Shown: positions 1 through 12,242, counted from the first letter of the stretch. The stretch: 64,000 nucleotides of DNA from Oscillospiraceae bacterium (GCA_031271865.1 JAISUW010000054.1:52141-116140), one strand, 5' to 3'. The notes: generated by a model from the sequence alone, not told the origin. Made by a program: numbers and translations.

Positions 1-1604
<1,604 letters not shown>

Positions 1605-1640
1605 CTGCAATTCGCCGGAGAGCCGAACCTATCGCATGGC

Positions 1641-1669
1641 TTGCTTTTTTGCACAAAATGTGTTACAAT
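1641..1669 (+). promoter_or_regulatory. Promoter of the MBL-addB-addA operon
   Basis: TTGCTT (1641-1646), a 17-base spacer and TACAAT (1664-1669) lie about 50 bases before the ATG at 1717. It is back-to-back with the ligA promoter. Confidence 0.7.
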
Positions 1670-1716
1670 ACTTCTTGGACGCACCGCATGAAGACCATGG
1701 AAATGAAGTGATATAT

Positions 1717-2721
1717 ATGGCGAAAGACAAAGAAAAATCCAAAAAGAGATGGAAAGGGATAGGAGCGGTATTCCTTTTCCTGCTCGTTATTGCCGCCGGC
1801 GCCGGAATCTTTTACCTCGGGCACAAAGCCGGCGGCGGGGAACTGCAGTTCACCTTTCCGTCAAAGTCCACAACAACGACCACGACCGCCTTTGACCCTG
1901 CCAATGGGTTGGAGGTCTATGTGATTGATGTCGGGCAAGGGAATTGCCAACTCATCCGATTTGCCGGGCAGACTTTGCTCTATGATGGCGGGGAGATAGG
2001 CAGGGAGGACGATGTTACAAGCTTCCTGCGGAAAATTGGGGTAAAGCGGTTGGATTATGTCATTGCCTCCCATGCCCACTCCGACCACGTAGGCGGCTTG
2101 GCGTATGGTATCCTGGAGAATTTCCCTGTGGGAGAGATTATCCTCCCGTTTGTCCCAAAGGATGCGGTGGGCATAGCACAAAGCTACAATGCATTCTTAA
2201 AGGCAGCAGAGAAGAAGCACAACAAAGAAGGAACGGTAATATCAGAATCCAAAGCGTTAGGCAGAGTGAACTTCTATTTGGGCGGTGAAAACGGTGCTGC
2301 CTGCAAGATACTGGGACCGACGCAGTTTGTGCTGAACAACGGAGGCTTCGAGAGCATCAACAACAATTCCGTCTGTATACAGATTCGTTATAAAGATACA
2401 TCCGTACTCCTTACCGGAGATGCTGAGGAAAAGGCAGAGATGTCGCTGATAGAATCCTACAACGATACATTGAAATCCAATCTGTTTATCGCAGGACATC
2501 ATGGCTCGGCTACCTCTAATACGCCGGACTTTCTGAACCTTGTGCGCCCGGATATGATTGCCGTCTCTTGCGGACTGAATAACTCCTATGGGCATCCCCA
2601 TGCCGAGGTACTCGCCTATTGCAAGACACATTCCATCCCCGTTTACCGTACGGATTACCAAGGGAGTCTGCTCTTTGTGTCGGATGGAAATCACTTCTCC
2701 CCCTATGTGATAACCGAATAA
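1717..2721 (+). CDS. Membrane-anchored ComEC/Rec2-like MBL-fold hydrolase
   Basis: 334 residues from the ATG at 1717, chosen because GAAGTGA sits just upstream and an earlier in-frame ATG (1636) overlaps the promoter. A lysine-rich start and one hydrophobic segment (about residues 15-35) form a signal anchor. A threonine-rich linker follows, then a metallo-beta-lactamase fold facing outward. Metal-binding motifs are visible: HAHSDH at 119-124, a later LLTGDAEE and GHHGS. The domain is of the kind found at the C-terminus of the competence protein ComEC, but the ComEC channel is absent, so a DNA-uptake role cannot be assumed. A nuclease or phosphodiesterase activity is plausible. It lies 20 bases upstream of addB and probably shares its transcript. 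Confidence 0.82.
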   Translation: MAKDKEKSKKRWKGIGAVFLFLLVIAAGAGIFYLGHKAGGGELQFTFPSKSTTTTTTAFDPANGLEVYVIDVGQGNCQLIRFAGQTLLYDGGEIGREDDVTSFLRKIGVKRLDYVIASHAHSDHVGGLAYGILENFPVGEIILPFVPKDAVGIAQSYNAFLKAAEKKHNKEGTVISESKALGRVNFYLGGENGAACKILGPTQFVLNNGGFESINNNSVCIQIRYKDTSVLLTGDAEEKAEMSLIESYNDTLKSNLFIAGHHGSATSNTPDFLNLVRPDMIAVSCGLNNSYGHPHAEVLAYCKTHSIPVYRTDYQGSLLFVSDGNHFSPYVITE

Positions 2722-2741
2722 AACAGAAAGGAAACCGTATT

Positions 2742-5700
2742 TTGCTGCATTTGATTTACGGTCGCGCAGGTGCCGGCAAAACGCATTATATCCTCAAGCA
2801 AATCAAGGACTTCATTCAAGCCGGGGTAACGGATTTGGTGCTTGTCATCCCGGAACAGGAGAGCTTCCAAACAGAGCGCGCTGTCTTGCATGAATTGGGC
2901 GCGAGAGAGGCGCAGTTCGTGCAGGTGCTGAGCTTTACGCGCCTTGCAGCCTCTGTTGCCAAAGAGGAAAAGCTGTGTGCGGTGCGGGGGGTCAATGATT
3001 CATTGAAATCATTGGCGATGCTGGAAGCCTTGGGTGCAGCCCGTGACCGCTTGCATCTCTACAGCAGAGCGGACCGTCGCCGCATACCGGATTTTCTTCA
3101 CTTGGCGTCTGAGTTGGAAGCAGCCGCTGCCAACAGCACAAAGCTGCTGGAAGCTGCTGAGGAGCTGCACGGTACAGTCAAACAAAAGTGCGATGAACTG
3201 GCACATATTATCGAGAATTATGAGGCTATCCTTACCGCTCGCTACGGCGGCCGGGGGGATACGCTGGAGCTTTTGGCGGAGGCGTTGCGTCAGACGCATT
3301 GGTTTAAGGGGAAGACCGTTTTCCTGGATTCTTTCCGCGGGTTCACCGGGGAAGAACGCCGCATCGTAAAACTGATGCTGGAGCAAGCCTCGCACGTCTA
3401 TGTGACGCTCATCGGCGACGGACCTGGGGTGTTGGGTGCGGAGAATGTTTTTGCACACACCGAGCGGGCATACTTGGATTTGCAGCAGGATGCAAAGGAT
3501 GTTTGCTGCGTGTCGGCGAAGCCTTTGCGGCTGAGCGGTGAAAACAAATTCTGCAATTTCCCGCCGGCACACAATTACCATAAGAGTGCCTCCATGCGGC
3601 AACTGGAGCTGTTCTTAGCGAAAGGCGAACGTCCGCAAACGTCGGATGCCTCCGACATTGTGAATGTATCCTGTGCCGACCGCGAGCGGGAGTGCGCATG
3701 GGTAGCGGCGGAAATTCACCGCCTGCTGCGCGAGAAGGATCCGCGCATCCGAACCGACGGTCTGCGTTGCCGGGATATAGCAATTACAGCGAGGAATTTC
3801 TCCGATTACGAAGCACCGTTGGCGGCGGCGATGAAAAAGGCAGGTATTCCGGTCTATTTAGATACCCGCCGTCCTCTCCAGCATCAACCGCTGATGCGCC
3901 TTTGCACAGCGGCATTGCAGATTGCCGCCGATGGCTTTCGCACAGAAACGGTGTTTACGCTCCTGAAAACCGGTTTGGCAGGGTTAGATATGAATGAGAC
4001 GGCCGAGCTGGAAACCTATTGCTTCCGTTGGCGTATAGACGGTGCAGGATTCCTGCATCCGTGGAACATGGATACCCGAGGCTTCGGGGACTATAGTGAG
4101 GACAACGCCGAGGATAAAGCAGCGGAGCAGAATCGCCGTGAATCGCTCAACCGCCTGCGTCTGCGTCTGGTGAAGCCTTTGCAGTCCTTGTGCAAGGCGC
4201 TTAAAGACACGACGGTTCCGGCAGCGTGTGCGGCACTCTTCTCCTATGTTAACAGCTTGGATGTCAGCCGCAGTCTCGCCGAGCAACGGCAACAGTTGAC
4301 AGATATGCAGGATACTGTCACCGCAGAGATGCTCCCACGCATCTGGCGCGCATTCGTGCAGATTCTGGATTATCTGACAGAGGCCTCGCAGGCGGCGGAA
4401 GGTTTGTCCGGTGACTTAGCGGATCAAGGCACGGAAAAGGCAACCGATGCCAAAGCGTTTTATGATATGTTCTCTTTGGTTCTGGGAGGAACGGACTTAG
4501 GAGAACTGCCGCCCATGCTGGATTGTGTGGTGGCGGGAGAAGCTTCACGTTCCCGTTTCCAAAGCCCGCGCATTCTTTTCGCTATGGGCCTGACGGACGG
4601 CGTGTTCCCCTCTGTACCGACGCAACCGATTCTGCTGTCGGAAGCGGAGCGGGAATTGCTGAAAGGCACCGCCGCCGGGTTGAAGCTGCGGGATACGCGC
4701 CCGGAGTTGGTGGATTTGGAGAGCCTTCTGGTTTATCAAACCCTTTGCGCCCCGACCGAACGGTTATACCTTACGCATCCCCGCCGGGATACAGCTGGGG
4801 CAGGCTTGGCACCCTCCCCTTTGCTTGCTCGCATATTTGATAAAAAGAGCGGTTGTTTTCCCGATAGTGCTGCCATTACCGAAGCGGATACCCCGGCAAA
4901 CCCGGAGGAATGCGCCGATTCTGTGGAGTTTCCGGCTGCCGCTTTCGATATGCTTTGCGCCTTAGAGGAAGGCACACCGCTGCACCGGGCCTTGCGTGAG
5001 CTGACAGAAGAAGACGGTCGCTTCGCGGCAGCCATTGAAGCATTGAATCGCTTGAACTGCCATGAGCTTTTCTCTCTGGAGGGCGACAAGGAGGCTTGCG
5101 CACTGCTTTTGCCGCTCGGGAGCACCATCTCCCCCACACGCTTGGAGACCTTTGCAAAATGTCCTTTCCGGCACTATATGAAGTACGCCTTGAAGGCACA
5201 GGTCATCCAACCTGCGGCTTTTGACAGTCTGCTGCGCGGGAATATCATTCACACAGCCTTTGAGGAGTTCTTGGATACCGTGGATTATCCGGAAGCGCTT
5301 TCCGTGGATGCACTCTTAGAAATGCCGCCGGAAGAAGTGCGCCGCCGTTTCCGCGAATTGACAGACAGCATAGGCAAACGTGTATTGGAACAAGAAGCAA
5401 TGCCCAAACGCGGTCTATGGCTCTATAAACGGCTGCAGGAAGTTATGGAAGAAACACTTGGTTCTGTTCTTGATGAATTCCGTGACTCCGGGTTCCGCCC
5501 CGCGGCATTTGAGCTGCCGATTGGGCGTCGGGCTGCGGTTGGACCATATAGGCTTTCCCTGCCGGAAGGCGAATTGCTCTTCTCGGGAAAGACCGATCGG
5601 GTGGACATTGATTCCATGCGCGGCGCTTTCCGTATCGCCGACTATAAGAGTTACACCAAAGCATTCGATTTATCCTCTCTGTATGACGGCATAGATTTGC

Positions 5701-6185
5701 AGATGCTCCTCTATCTCTTTGCCGTTGCAGACAACGGAATCAACGGCGAAGCCCCCTTGCAACCGGCCGCTGTGATGTATCAGCCGGTGAAAGACAAAAC
5801 CGTGTCGCTCAGCGATCGCAGCAAAACCGCCGAAGCGTTGAAAGAAGAAAAGGAAAAAGCCCGAAAGCCGGACGGGTTAATTGTCGAGGGTTTAGACAGC
5901 GGTTACGGTACCGTCCTCACAAGCAAAATGGTCGCCGTTTTGCGGCGCGACATAGAAGACATTCTCCGAGAAACCGCAAAGCGGTTGCTTGTCGGCGACA
6001 TAAGTGTTTATCCGCTTGAAAAGGACACCGATTTCGGCGGGTTCGGCACTTGCGATGATTGTGAATATCATGCGGCCTGCGGACACGAGATCGGTGAGGA
6101 ATGCCGAGGGAAATACGCGCTGACGAAAGCAACAGTCTTGGAATACTTGGAAGCGGCTGCCGCAGAAGGGGAGGAGCAAGAATGA
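2742..6185 (+). CDS. addB: ATP-dependent helicase/nuclease AddB
   Basis: B subunit of the AddAB helicase-nuclease that resects double-strand breaks for RecA, replacing RecBCD in Firmicutes. I chose a TTG start at 2742: AAAGGAAA precedes it and the encoded LLHLIYGRAGAGKTHYIL begins exactly as AddB proteins do, with the Walker A motif GRAGAGKT. An in-frame ATG at 2619 lies inside the upstream gene. At 1147 residues it is full length. The C-terminal nuclease has GKTDRVDI and IADYKSY. Four cysteines for the iron-sulfur cluster appear as FAKC followed much later by CDDCEYHAAC. Its stop overlaps the addA start (ATGA), indicating translational coupling. Confidence 0.93.
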   Translation: MLHLIYGRAGAGKTHYILKQIKDFIQAGVTDLVLVIPEQESFQTERAVLHELGAREAQFVQVLSFTRLAASVAKEEKLCAVRGVNDSLKSLAMLEALGAARDRLHLYSRADRRRIPDFLHLASELEAAAANSTKLLEAAEELHGTVKQKCDELAHIIENYEAILTARYGGRGDTLELLAEALRQTHWFKGKTVFLDSFRGFTGEERRIVKLMLEQASHVYVTLIGDGPGVLGAENVFAHTERAYLDLQQDAKDVCCVSAKPLRLSGENKFCNFPPAHNYHKSASMRQLELFLAKGERPQTSDASDIVNVSCADRERECAWVAAEIHRLLREKDPRIRTDGLRCRDIAITARNFSDYEAPLAAAMKKAGIPVYLDTRRPLQHQPLMRLCTAALQIAADGFRTETVFTLLKTGLAGLDMNETAELETYCFRWRIDGAGFLHPWNMDTRGFGDYSEDNAEDKAAEQNRRESLNRLRLRLVKPLQSLCKALKDTTVPAACAALFSYVNSLDVSRSLAEQRQQLTDMQDTVTAEMLPRIWRAFVQILDYLTEASQAAEGLSGDLADQGTEKATDAKAFYDMFSLVLGGTDLGELPPMLDCVVAGEASRSRFQSPRILFAMGLTDGVFPSVPTQPILLSEAERELLKGTAAGLKLRDTRPELVDLESLLVYQTLCAPTERLYLTHPRRDTAGAGLAPSPLLARIFDKKSGCFPDSAAITEADTPANPEECADSVEFPAAAFDMLCALEEGTPLHRALRELTEEDGRFAAAIEALNRLNCHELFSLEGDKEACALLLPLGSTISPTRLETFAKCPFRHYMKYALKAQVIQPAAFDSLLRGNIIHTAFEEFLDTVDYPEALSVDALLEMPPEEVRRRFRELTDSIGKRVLEQEAMPKRGLWLYKRLQEVMEETLGSVLDEFRDSGFRPAAFELPIGRRAAVGPYRLSLPEGELLFSGKTDRVDIDSMRGAFRIADYKSYTKAFDLSSLYDGIDLQMLLYLFAVADNGINGEAPLQPAAVMYQPVKDKTVSLSDRSKTAEALKEEKEKARKPDGLIVEGLDSGYGTVLTSKMVAVLRRDIEDILRETAKRLLVGDISVYPLEKDTDFGGFGTCDDCEYHAACGHEIGEECRGKYALTKATVLEYLEAAAAEGEEQE

Positions 6186-9100
6186 GCAATGCACTTGAAA
6201 TAGGAACTGCACAGCCGCAGACTGCTGCACCGCAGATGCGTTTTACACCGGAGCAAAGCAATGCAATCCGTGCGCGCGGAGGCTCTCTGATGGTAAGTGC
6301 CGCTGCAGGGAGCGGTAAGACGCAGGTATTGACGCACCGTGTTTTGGGTCTTTTGCAGGATACGGATGCCGCACACCGCTGCTCGGTAGAAGAATTGCTT
6401 ATAGTAACTTTCACGCGGGCGGCGGCGGCGGAAATGCGGGAGCGTATCCGCAAGGCATTGGAAAAAGCCTGCGCGGCGGATCCGGACAATGCCTATCTCA
6501 GCCGGCAGAAGCGTCTGTTGCCTTTGGCACAGATAAGTACGATAGACAGCTTTACCCTCGACTTTGTCAACGGCCGTTTGGAGCAGCTCTCGCTTCTTTT
6601 GAAACGGGAGGTACCGCCGAATCTGGCCATCTTGGACAAAGGGCGGTGCGATGTTCTGATGGACGAAGCAGCCACAGAAGTGCTGGAGGCGGCATATCGC
6701 TTCGATATGGAAAACGAGAGCGGTTCCACCGCTTTCCGCGGCTTGGCACTCCTGCGCGATACGGTAAAAGATGACGCGAAGCTACGGCAGCTCTTGGCGG
6801 ATACAATCCGCAACGGTCTGAACACGCCGAACCCGGAGGCTTTTCTTTCCGATTTGCCGAAAGTGTATACGGTACCGCTCCCCGCCGCGGAATCCGAGTG
6901 GGGGCAGAAAGTGCTTGCAGAAATTGCCCAACGGTCGCAGGATGCCATTGTGGATATAGACTCCGCTCTGCGGCTCCTGCAAACAGAGCCTGCTTTATAC
7001 AATAAACACGCTCCTGTGATAGAAGCGGATAAAGAAGTATACTGTACCCTCATCTCTCTCTGTGAACAGGGTGCTTGGGACAGTGTGTATCAGTTTGTTC
7101 GCAGTACCCCTTTTCAGAAAAAAAACATCCGCAATGCCAGAAGCGAACACGCGGACTTGCTGAACCTGGTTGCGACCAAGCGCGAACAGTGGCGTGAACC
7201 TTTTACCAACATAAAGAGCAAGCCGCCCGGCCGTTTTCTGAAGCTGACCCCCGTCACCAATGCAGAACACCTGTCGGACATGCAAGCCATGGAACCGACA
7301 GCGCAGGCTTTTACGGACTTAGTGAAGCAGTGCTTTGCCTTATATACACAAAAGAAACTGGATTTGGGCGGCGCGGAATTTGCAGATTATCTGCAGTGGG
7401 CTTTGCTCTTGCTCGAAGACCCGGACATTGCCGCCGAAATGCAAATGCGGTACAAGCAAATCCTTGTGGATGAATACCAAGATGTTACCCCTGCGCAGGA
7501 TGCTCTCTTTGGGCGCATCTCCAATGGCCGGAACCTGTTTTTTGTCGGGGATGTAAAACAATCCATCTATAAGTTCCGCGGTGCGGATACGGCGCTTTTC
7601 CGCGATTACAGAAACCGCGCCCATGACTTCGACGGGCAAACCTATCCCGCCGGAATCTCGCTCGACAGGAACTTCCGCTCCCGTGTGGGCGTGACGGATG
7701 CGGTCAATTTTGCTTTCCGTCAGTTTTTGTGCCCCGCTGTGCTGGACTTGGACTACAACCAAAAGGGTGAGGCGCTCGCGGCGGGGGCGAAGTATACGGC
7801 GACGGAAACGCCCTCTGTGGAGTATCACCTGCTGGATACGGACACTTCGCCGGCAGAAACCAGAGAAACAGAAGCCGCCTATGTCGCAGAACGCATCGCC
7901 GAACTGTTGGACCCTGAGAATGCATACACCGTAAAAGACACACAGAGCGACTTGGATTGTGCTTTGCGCAGTGTTCGCCCGCGGGATATAGCCGTCTTGA
8001 CGCGCACAAATGCCGATGGGGTGGCTTTCCGCCAAGCCTTGGAGGATCTCGGCATACCGGCGTTTCACGCGTTGACAGCGGGGGCTTTCGAGAACCGTGA
8101 AGCGCAGTTTTTGATTTCCCTGTTGCGGGTGATTGACAATCCTGCTTGGGATATACCGTTGGCGGCTGTTTTGCTGTCGCCGGCATTCGGGCTGTCTCCC
8201 GCTGTTTTGGCAAAACTGCGCGGACCGCACCCGACCGTGTCCCTCTGGCAGACGGTATCGGAAGCCGACGACCCCGTTTGTACTGCCTTCTGCAGCCAAT
8301 TGTGTGCGTGGCGGCTTTTGGCGGCCTCTGCACCGCAGGGGACGTTGGTGCGAACGCTGCTGGAAGAAACGCACATCTTGAGCATCGTCAGAGCCATGCC
8401 CGACGGCGAGAGCCGGCGAGCCAATCTCCTACTGCTTCAGGACTTGGCGGTACGCTATGCAGATACGCCGGGAGCCTCTTTGCATGGGTTCCTGCGCTTT
8501 CTGGAACGCATGGCAGCGGAAGAATCTTTGGAGGGCGTAAATACCGTAGCCGAAACGGCGGATGTAGTGCACATTACCTCCATACACAAATCCAAAGGGC
8601 TGGAGTACCCTATAGTCATCTTGCCCCATTGTGAAAAACCAATTGCCCGCTCCGGTCCGGCAGAAGCGGACAAAAGGGTGATGTCTGCTACGCAGGCGGA
8701 AGGATTGGCATTCCAATTGCCGGATATTGAGGCCGGTGCGCGCTATGATACGCTGCCGTCGGTCTGTGCTGCGAGCCGTGAGGCAAAAGTCGACTTGGCT
8801 GAGGCTGCGCGCTTGCTCTATGTGGCCATGACACGTGCCCGGGAGTTGCTTATATGCACTTCAAGCATCAGCAAGAGGAAGGCGGTCGACCGGCTCTCTG
8901 CGTACGCAAGTGCCCTCAGTGGTTTTGACGCGGCCGATGCCGACGGTGTCCTGCCGCTGTCGCTGATTCGGGGGGCGAATTGTTTCAATGACTGGCTCCT
9001 CCCGGCGTTTCTGCGCCACCCCGATGCGGAAGAATTCCGCCGGCTTTCTGGCGGCAGGGACTTTTTGTCTGTAGTAACCGCGCATTCCGACGGCATACCG

Positions 9101-9970
9101 CCGGAGCATATTCGCTTTGTATATCAGCAATTCACGTCGGCGAATGAGGAGGAGGAGGAGGAATCCGAGGAGGAGGAGGAATCCGAAGACGAGGATGCGG
9201 ACGAATATGAACCCGAAGACGCAGACGAAGACGAAGACATAGCAGCGGATGAAGTATACTTCTCTCCGGAAGAACTGACGGACTATGAACGCTTCAAGGA
9301 AGAAATCGGCGGGAGATTGCGCTGGACCTATGCATATGCCGCACAGAGTGCAGTGCCTGCAAAATACGGCGTGTCGGCACTCACGCACAGCGAAACAGAA
9401 GGCCTCTTTGACTTCACGGAAGTGCCGTCCCTGCTGCGTGAAAGCGAAGCCACGGCAGCAGAGAAAGGCACGGCTATGCACGCTTTTCTCCAGAACGCGG
9501 ATTTTCATGCTGCCGCAAAAGACGTACAATCGGAGGCGGAGCGGCTGCTGTCCGAAGGGTATCTGACCCAAAGGGAAATGGCTCTGCTGAACACACGGCG
9601 GTTGGAAACGTTTTTCCGCGGACCGCTGGCTGAGCAAATCCGCCGAAGCCCCTATGTACTGCGCGAGCGCAGCTTCACCTTTGCTGTACCGGCAAATGAG
9701 GTTCAAGCTGACTTGTCGGCAACCGATGAAATCATCGTCCAAGGCACCTTGGACTGCGCGTTTGAAGCGGACGATGGTTCCTTTATCCTGCTGGATTATA
9801 AGACGGACCGAGTGTTCCGTACACAGGGAATGCAGCCGCGGGAACTTCTCCTTTCCCGCTACGCCGAGCAAGTGCGGCTGTATGCCCGGGCACTCTCCGC
9901 CTGCTTTGGGAAGGCGGCGGACAAGGTAATGCTGTATTCTTTCTGGCTGGGAGAAGCCATCGAAGTTTAA
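6182..9970 (+). CDS. addA: ATP-dependent helicase/nuclease AddA
   Basis: A subunit of AddAB: a UvrD-family helicase fused to a RecB-type nuclease, 1262 residues. It starts at the ATG at 6182 that overlaps the addB stop. Helicase motifs in order are AAAGSGKTQVL (Walker A), VDEYQDVTPAQ (motif II), FVGDVKQSIYKFRGAD (motif III) and HKSKGLEYPIVILP. The nuclease motif is ILLDYKTDRV near the C-terminus. Between the helicase and nuclease parts, around residues 985-1025 (bases about 9147-9243), there is a strongly acidic run of Glu and Asp that is not a usual part of AddA. It looks like a low-complexity expansion in a flexible linker. Confidence 0.95.
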   Translation: MSNALEIGTAQPQTAAPQMRFTPEQSNAIRARGGSLMVSAAAGSGKTQVLTHRVLGLLQDTDAAHRCSVEELLIVTFTRAAAAEMRERIRKALEKACAADPDNAYLSRQKRLLPLAQISTIDSFTLDFVNGRLEQLSLLLKREVPPNLAILDKGRCDVLMDEAATEVLEAAYRFDMENESGSTAFRGLALLRDTVKDDAKLRQLLADTIRNGLNTPNPEAFLSDLPKVYTVPLPAAESEWGQKVLAEIAQRSQDAIVDIDSALRLLQTEPALYNKHAPVIEADKEVYCTLISLCEQGAWDSVYQFVRSTPFQKKNIRNARSEHADLLNLVATKREQWREPFTNIKSKPPGRFLKLTPVTNAEHLSDMQAMEPTAQAFTDLVKQCFALYTQKKLDLGGAEFADYLQWALLLLEDPDIAAEMQMRYKQILVDEYQDVTPAQDALFGRISNGRNLFFVGDVKQSIYKFRGADTALFRDYRNRAHDFDGQTYPAGISLDRNFRSRVGVTDAVNFAFRQFLCPAVLDLDYNQKGEALAAGAKYTATETPSVEYHLLDTDTSPAETRETEAAYVAERIAELLDPENAYTVKDTQSDLDCALRSVRPRDIAVLTRTNADGVAFRQALEDLGIPAFHALTAGAFENREAQFLISLLRVIDNPAWDIPLAAVLLSPAFGLSPAVLAKLRGPHPTVSLWQTVSEADDPVCTAFCSQLCAWRLLAASAPQGTLVRTLLEETHILSIVRAMPDGESRRANLLLLQDLAVRYADTPGASLHGFLRFLERMAAEESLEGVNTVAETADVVHITSIHKSKGLEYPIVILPHCEKPIARSGPAEADKRVMSATQAEGLAFQLPDIEAGARYDTLPSVCAASREAKVDLAEAARLLYVAMTRARELLICTSSISKRKAVDRLSAYASALSGFDAADADGVLPLSLIRGANCFNDWLLPAFLRHPDAEEFRRLSGGRDFLSVVTAHSDGIPPEHIRFVYQQFTSANEEEEEESEEEEESEDEDADEYEPEDADEDEDIAADEVYFSPEELTDYERFKEEIGGRLRWTYAYAAQSAVPAKYGVSALTHSETEGLFDFTEVPSLLRESEATAAEKGTAMHAFLQNADFHAAAKDVQSEAERLLSEGYLTQREMALLNTRRLETFFRGPLAEQIRRSPYVLRERSFTFAVPANEVQADLSATDEIIVQGTLDCAFEADDGSFILLDYKTDRVFRTQGMQPRELLLSRYAEQVRLYARALSACFGKAADKVMLYSFWLGEAIEV

Positions 9971-10024
9971 AGCGGTGCATTTTTGTTACCGTTTGTTACG
10001 ATTCCGCTTTTTTTCAAAAAAACA

Positions 10025-10053
10025 TTGCAATTTTCATCGGAATGATGTATAAT
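10025..10053 (+). promoter_or_regulatory. tig promoter
   Basis: TTGCAA (10025-10030), 17-base spacer, TATAAT (10048-10053). The leader to the tig ATG is about 60 bases. The preceding gap after addA has no clear intrinsic terminator. Confidence 0.78.
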
Positions 10054-10121
10054 AATACGTTGTAAATACTTGGCGGCTGGTCGCCCGCCAATACCATCCT
10101 GTACGCAGTAAGGAGAGAATC

Positions 10122-11474
10122 ATGCCGTTTGTAACGAAAGAAAAGACCGGGCCGGCGACATACATAATCAATGCGCTCATTGACCCGGAGGAGTTCCGCG
10201 AGGAACTGGATGCTGTTTTTGAGGAAGAGCTTGCGAATATCACCGTCCCGGGTTTCCGCAAGGGCAAAGCCCCCCGCAAGATTGTCGAGCAGAAGTACGG
10301 CGAGAAGCTCTTCTATGAGGAAGCTATTGAAGGTCTGCTGGACGACGCCGTAGAAGATGCCGTTGCCGAAAGCGGCTTGAAACTGCATCTGAACCCCTAT
10401 GACTTGGAAATCGACACGATTGATAAAGAAGCCGGCGTGACGTTCCACTTTACGGCCGTTACTGCTCCGGAGGTAAGTGTAGAAGGTTACCGCGGTTTGG
10501 AAGTAAAGAAGCCCATCGCGGAAGTGCTGGACAGCCAAGTAGAGGAGCGCCTCCTGGCATTGCAGCGCCGCTCTGCCCGGCAGGTCACCATCGAAGACCG
10601 CCCGGCGCAAACCGGTGACATAGCGACCATCAGCTATGAAGGCTTTAAGGACGGCGTGGCTTTTGAGGGCGGCACCGGTGAGAACTACGATTTGACATTG
10701 GGTTCCGGGCAGTTTATCCCCGGTTTTGAGGGAGCGATTCTTGGGCATTCCGTAGGGGAGTCGTTTGATATTGATGTCACTTTCCCGGAGACCTACCATG
10801 CTGCGGAACTTGCCGGGCAACCGGTGGTTTTCCATGTCAGCTTGAACGGCCTGAAAGCCGAGGAACTCTCCGCGCTGGATGACGACTTCGCCAAGGAAGT
10901 CGGCGAGAACGCCGATACCCTCGAGGAACTCAAAGAGGAAATCCGTGCGGAACTCTTGGGCAACAACGAAAAGACAGCCAAGAAGGTCTTCGATGAGAAC
11001 CTACAGAAAGCGTTGCTTGAAAAAGTAGATGCCGAGATTTCAGATAAACTTTTCGACCAGCGCACCGAGCGCAACCTTGAGCTGTTCCAGCAGCAGATGC
11101 AGCTTCCGCTGGAGCGCTATCTGGAGTATACCGGCATGGAAGAGGGGGAGTTCCGCGCCCAGTTCTTTGAGAATGCCATGCGGCAAGTGACGGTAGAGCT
11201 GACCCTCTCCAAAATCGCCGAGTTGGAGAACCTGACGGTCTCTGCAGAGGAAATCGAAGCGGAGTACCAAAAAATCGCCGACCAGTACGAAGTCGAAGTC
11301 GCCCGAGCGAAGCTGGCTGTCCCGACCGAGGAGATTGAAACCGACCTCAAACGCCGTGCCGCGCTCAAGCTTGTAGAGGAGAACGCGGTGATCATACCCG
11401 ATACCGCAGAAGATACCGACTATCCTTTGCAGGCTGCCGGCGAATCGCAGGAAGAAGTGCCGGAGGCAGAATAA
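10122..11474 (+). CDS. tig: Trigger factor (ribosome-associated chaperone, peptidyl-prolyl isomerase)
   Basis: Binds the ribosome exit tunnel and assists folding of nascent chains. 450 residues, normal length, with AAGGAGAG upstream of the ATG. The ribosome-binding signature VPGFRKGKAP lies in the N-terminal domain. The central FKBP-type isomerase domain has GDIATISYEGFKDG and GSGQFIPGFEGAILG. The helical C-terminal chaperone domain is acidic and ends in EEVPEAE. tig-clpP-clpX is the classical bacterial order, and clpP follows after 125 bases. Confidence 0.97.
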   Translation: MPFVTKEKTGPATYIINALIDPEEFREELDAVFEEELANITVPGFRKGKAPRKIVEQKYGEKLFYEEAIEGLLDDAVEDAVAESGLKLHLNPYDLEIDTIDKEAGVTFHFTAVTAPEVSVEGYRGLEVKKPIAEVLDSQVEERLLALQRRSARQVTIEDRPAQTGDIATISYEGFKDGVAFEGGTGENYDLTLGSGQFIPGFEGAILGHSVGESFDIDVTFPETYHAAELAGQPVVFHVSLNGLKAEELSALDDDFAKEVGENADTLEELKEEIRAELLGNNEKTAKKVFDENLQKALLEKVDAEISDKLFDQRTERNLELFQQQMQLPLERYLEYTGMEEGEFRAQFFENAMRQVTVELTLSKIAELENLTVSAEEIEAEYQKIADQYEVEVARAKLAVPTEEIETDLKRRAALKLVEENAVIIPDTAEDTDYPLQAAGESQEEVPEAE

Positions 11475-11599
11475 TCCAACGCCGACCGTTGCATACTTGA
11501 GTAAGGCATTCCTTGCCCTTATTCTCGGCGGTATACCTACCGCACCACCCTAAAAAAGGCGGTTCAGCCGCCGTTTGAAATGAACAGTGAGGTAGCACT

Positions 11600-12181
11600 A
11601 TGGCACTGGTACCGATGGTCATCGAACAAACCGGACACGGCGAGCGGAGTTTTGATATTTTCTCCCGCTTGCTGAACGAACGCATCGTGATGCTGTCCGA
11701 TGAGGTCAATGACGTAACAGCATCGCTTATCATCGCGCAGCTTCTGCACTTGGAGGCTGTGGACAGCGACAAGGACATCAGCTTTTATATCAACTCCCCC
11801 GGCGGGAGTGTTTCTGCCGGTTTGGCAATCTACGACACCATGCAGTACCTGAAGTGCGATGTCAGCACGATATGTATGGGCATGGCGGCATCCATGGGGG
11901 CATTCTTGCTCTCCTCCGGGACGAAAGGCAAGCGTTTCGCGCTCCCGAATGCGGAGATTATGATTCACCAACCGTTGGGCGGCTACCAAGGGCAGGCGTC
12001 CGACATCAAAATTCACGCGGAGCATATGCTGCGCACCAAGGAGAAGCTCAACCGCATCCTTGCGGAGAACACCGGCAAGCCGCTCTCCACGATTGAGGTT
12101 GACACCGACCGCGATAACTTCCTCACCGCAGAGGAAGCCGCCGCCTATGGCTTGGTGGATAAGGTTATCGCCAAACGGTAA
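11600..12181 (+). CDS. clpP: ATP-dependent Clp protease proteolytic subunit
   Basis: Serine protease that forms the tetradecameric chamber fed by ClpX or ClpC. 193 residues. The catalytic triad is visible: Ser98 in [11 protein letters not shown], His123 in MIHQPLGG and Asp172 in DTDRDNF, matching the E. coli spacing. [19 protein letters not shown] is the usual strand-turn region. GTGAGG-like ribosome-binding sequence precedes the ATG. The 125-base gap after tig holds a small GC hairpin (about 11559-11573) but no CtsR-type operator that I could recognise. Confidence 0.97.
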   Translation: MALVPMVIEQTGHGERSFDIFSRLLNERIVMLSDEVNDVTASLIIAQLLHLEAVDSDKDISFYINSPGGSVSAGLAIYDTMQYLKCDVSTICMGMAASMGAFLLSSGTKGKRFALPNAEIMIHQPLGGYQGQASDIKIHAEHMLRTKEKLNRILAENTGKPLSTIEVDTDRDNFLTAEEAAAYGLVDKVIAKR

Positions 12182-12242
12182 GAACACAAAAGCGTCAGGT
12201 ATGAAAGAAGCTGTCTGACGTTGAAGCATCGGAGGAATCGCA

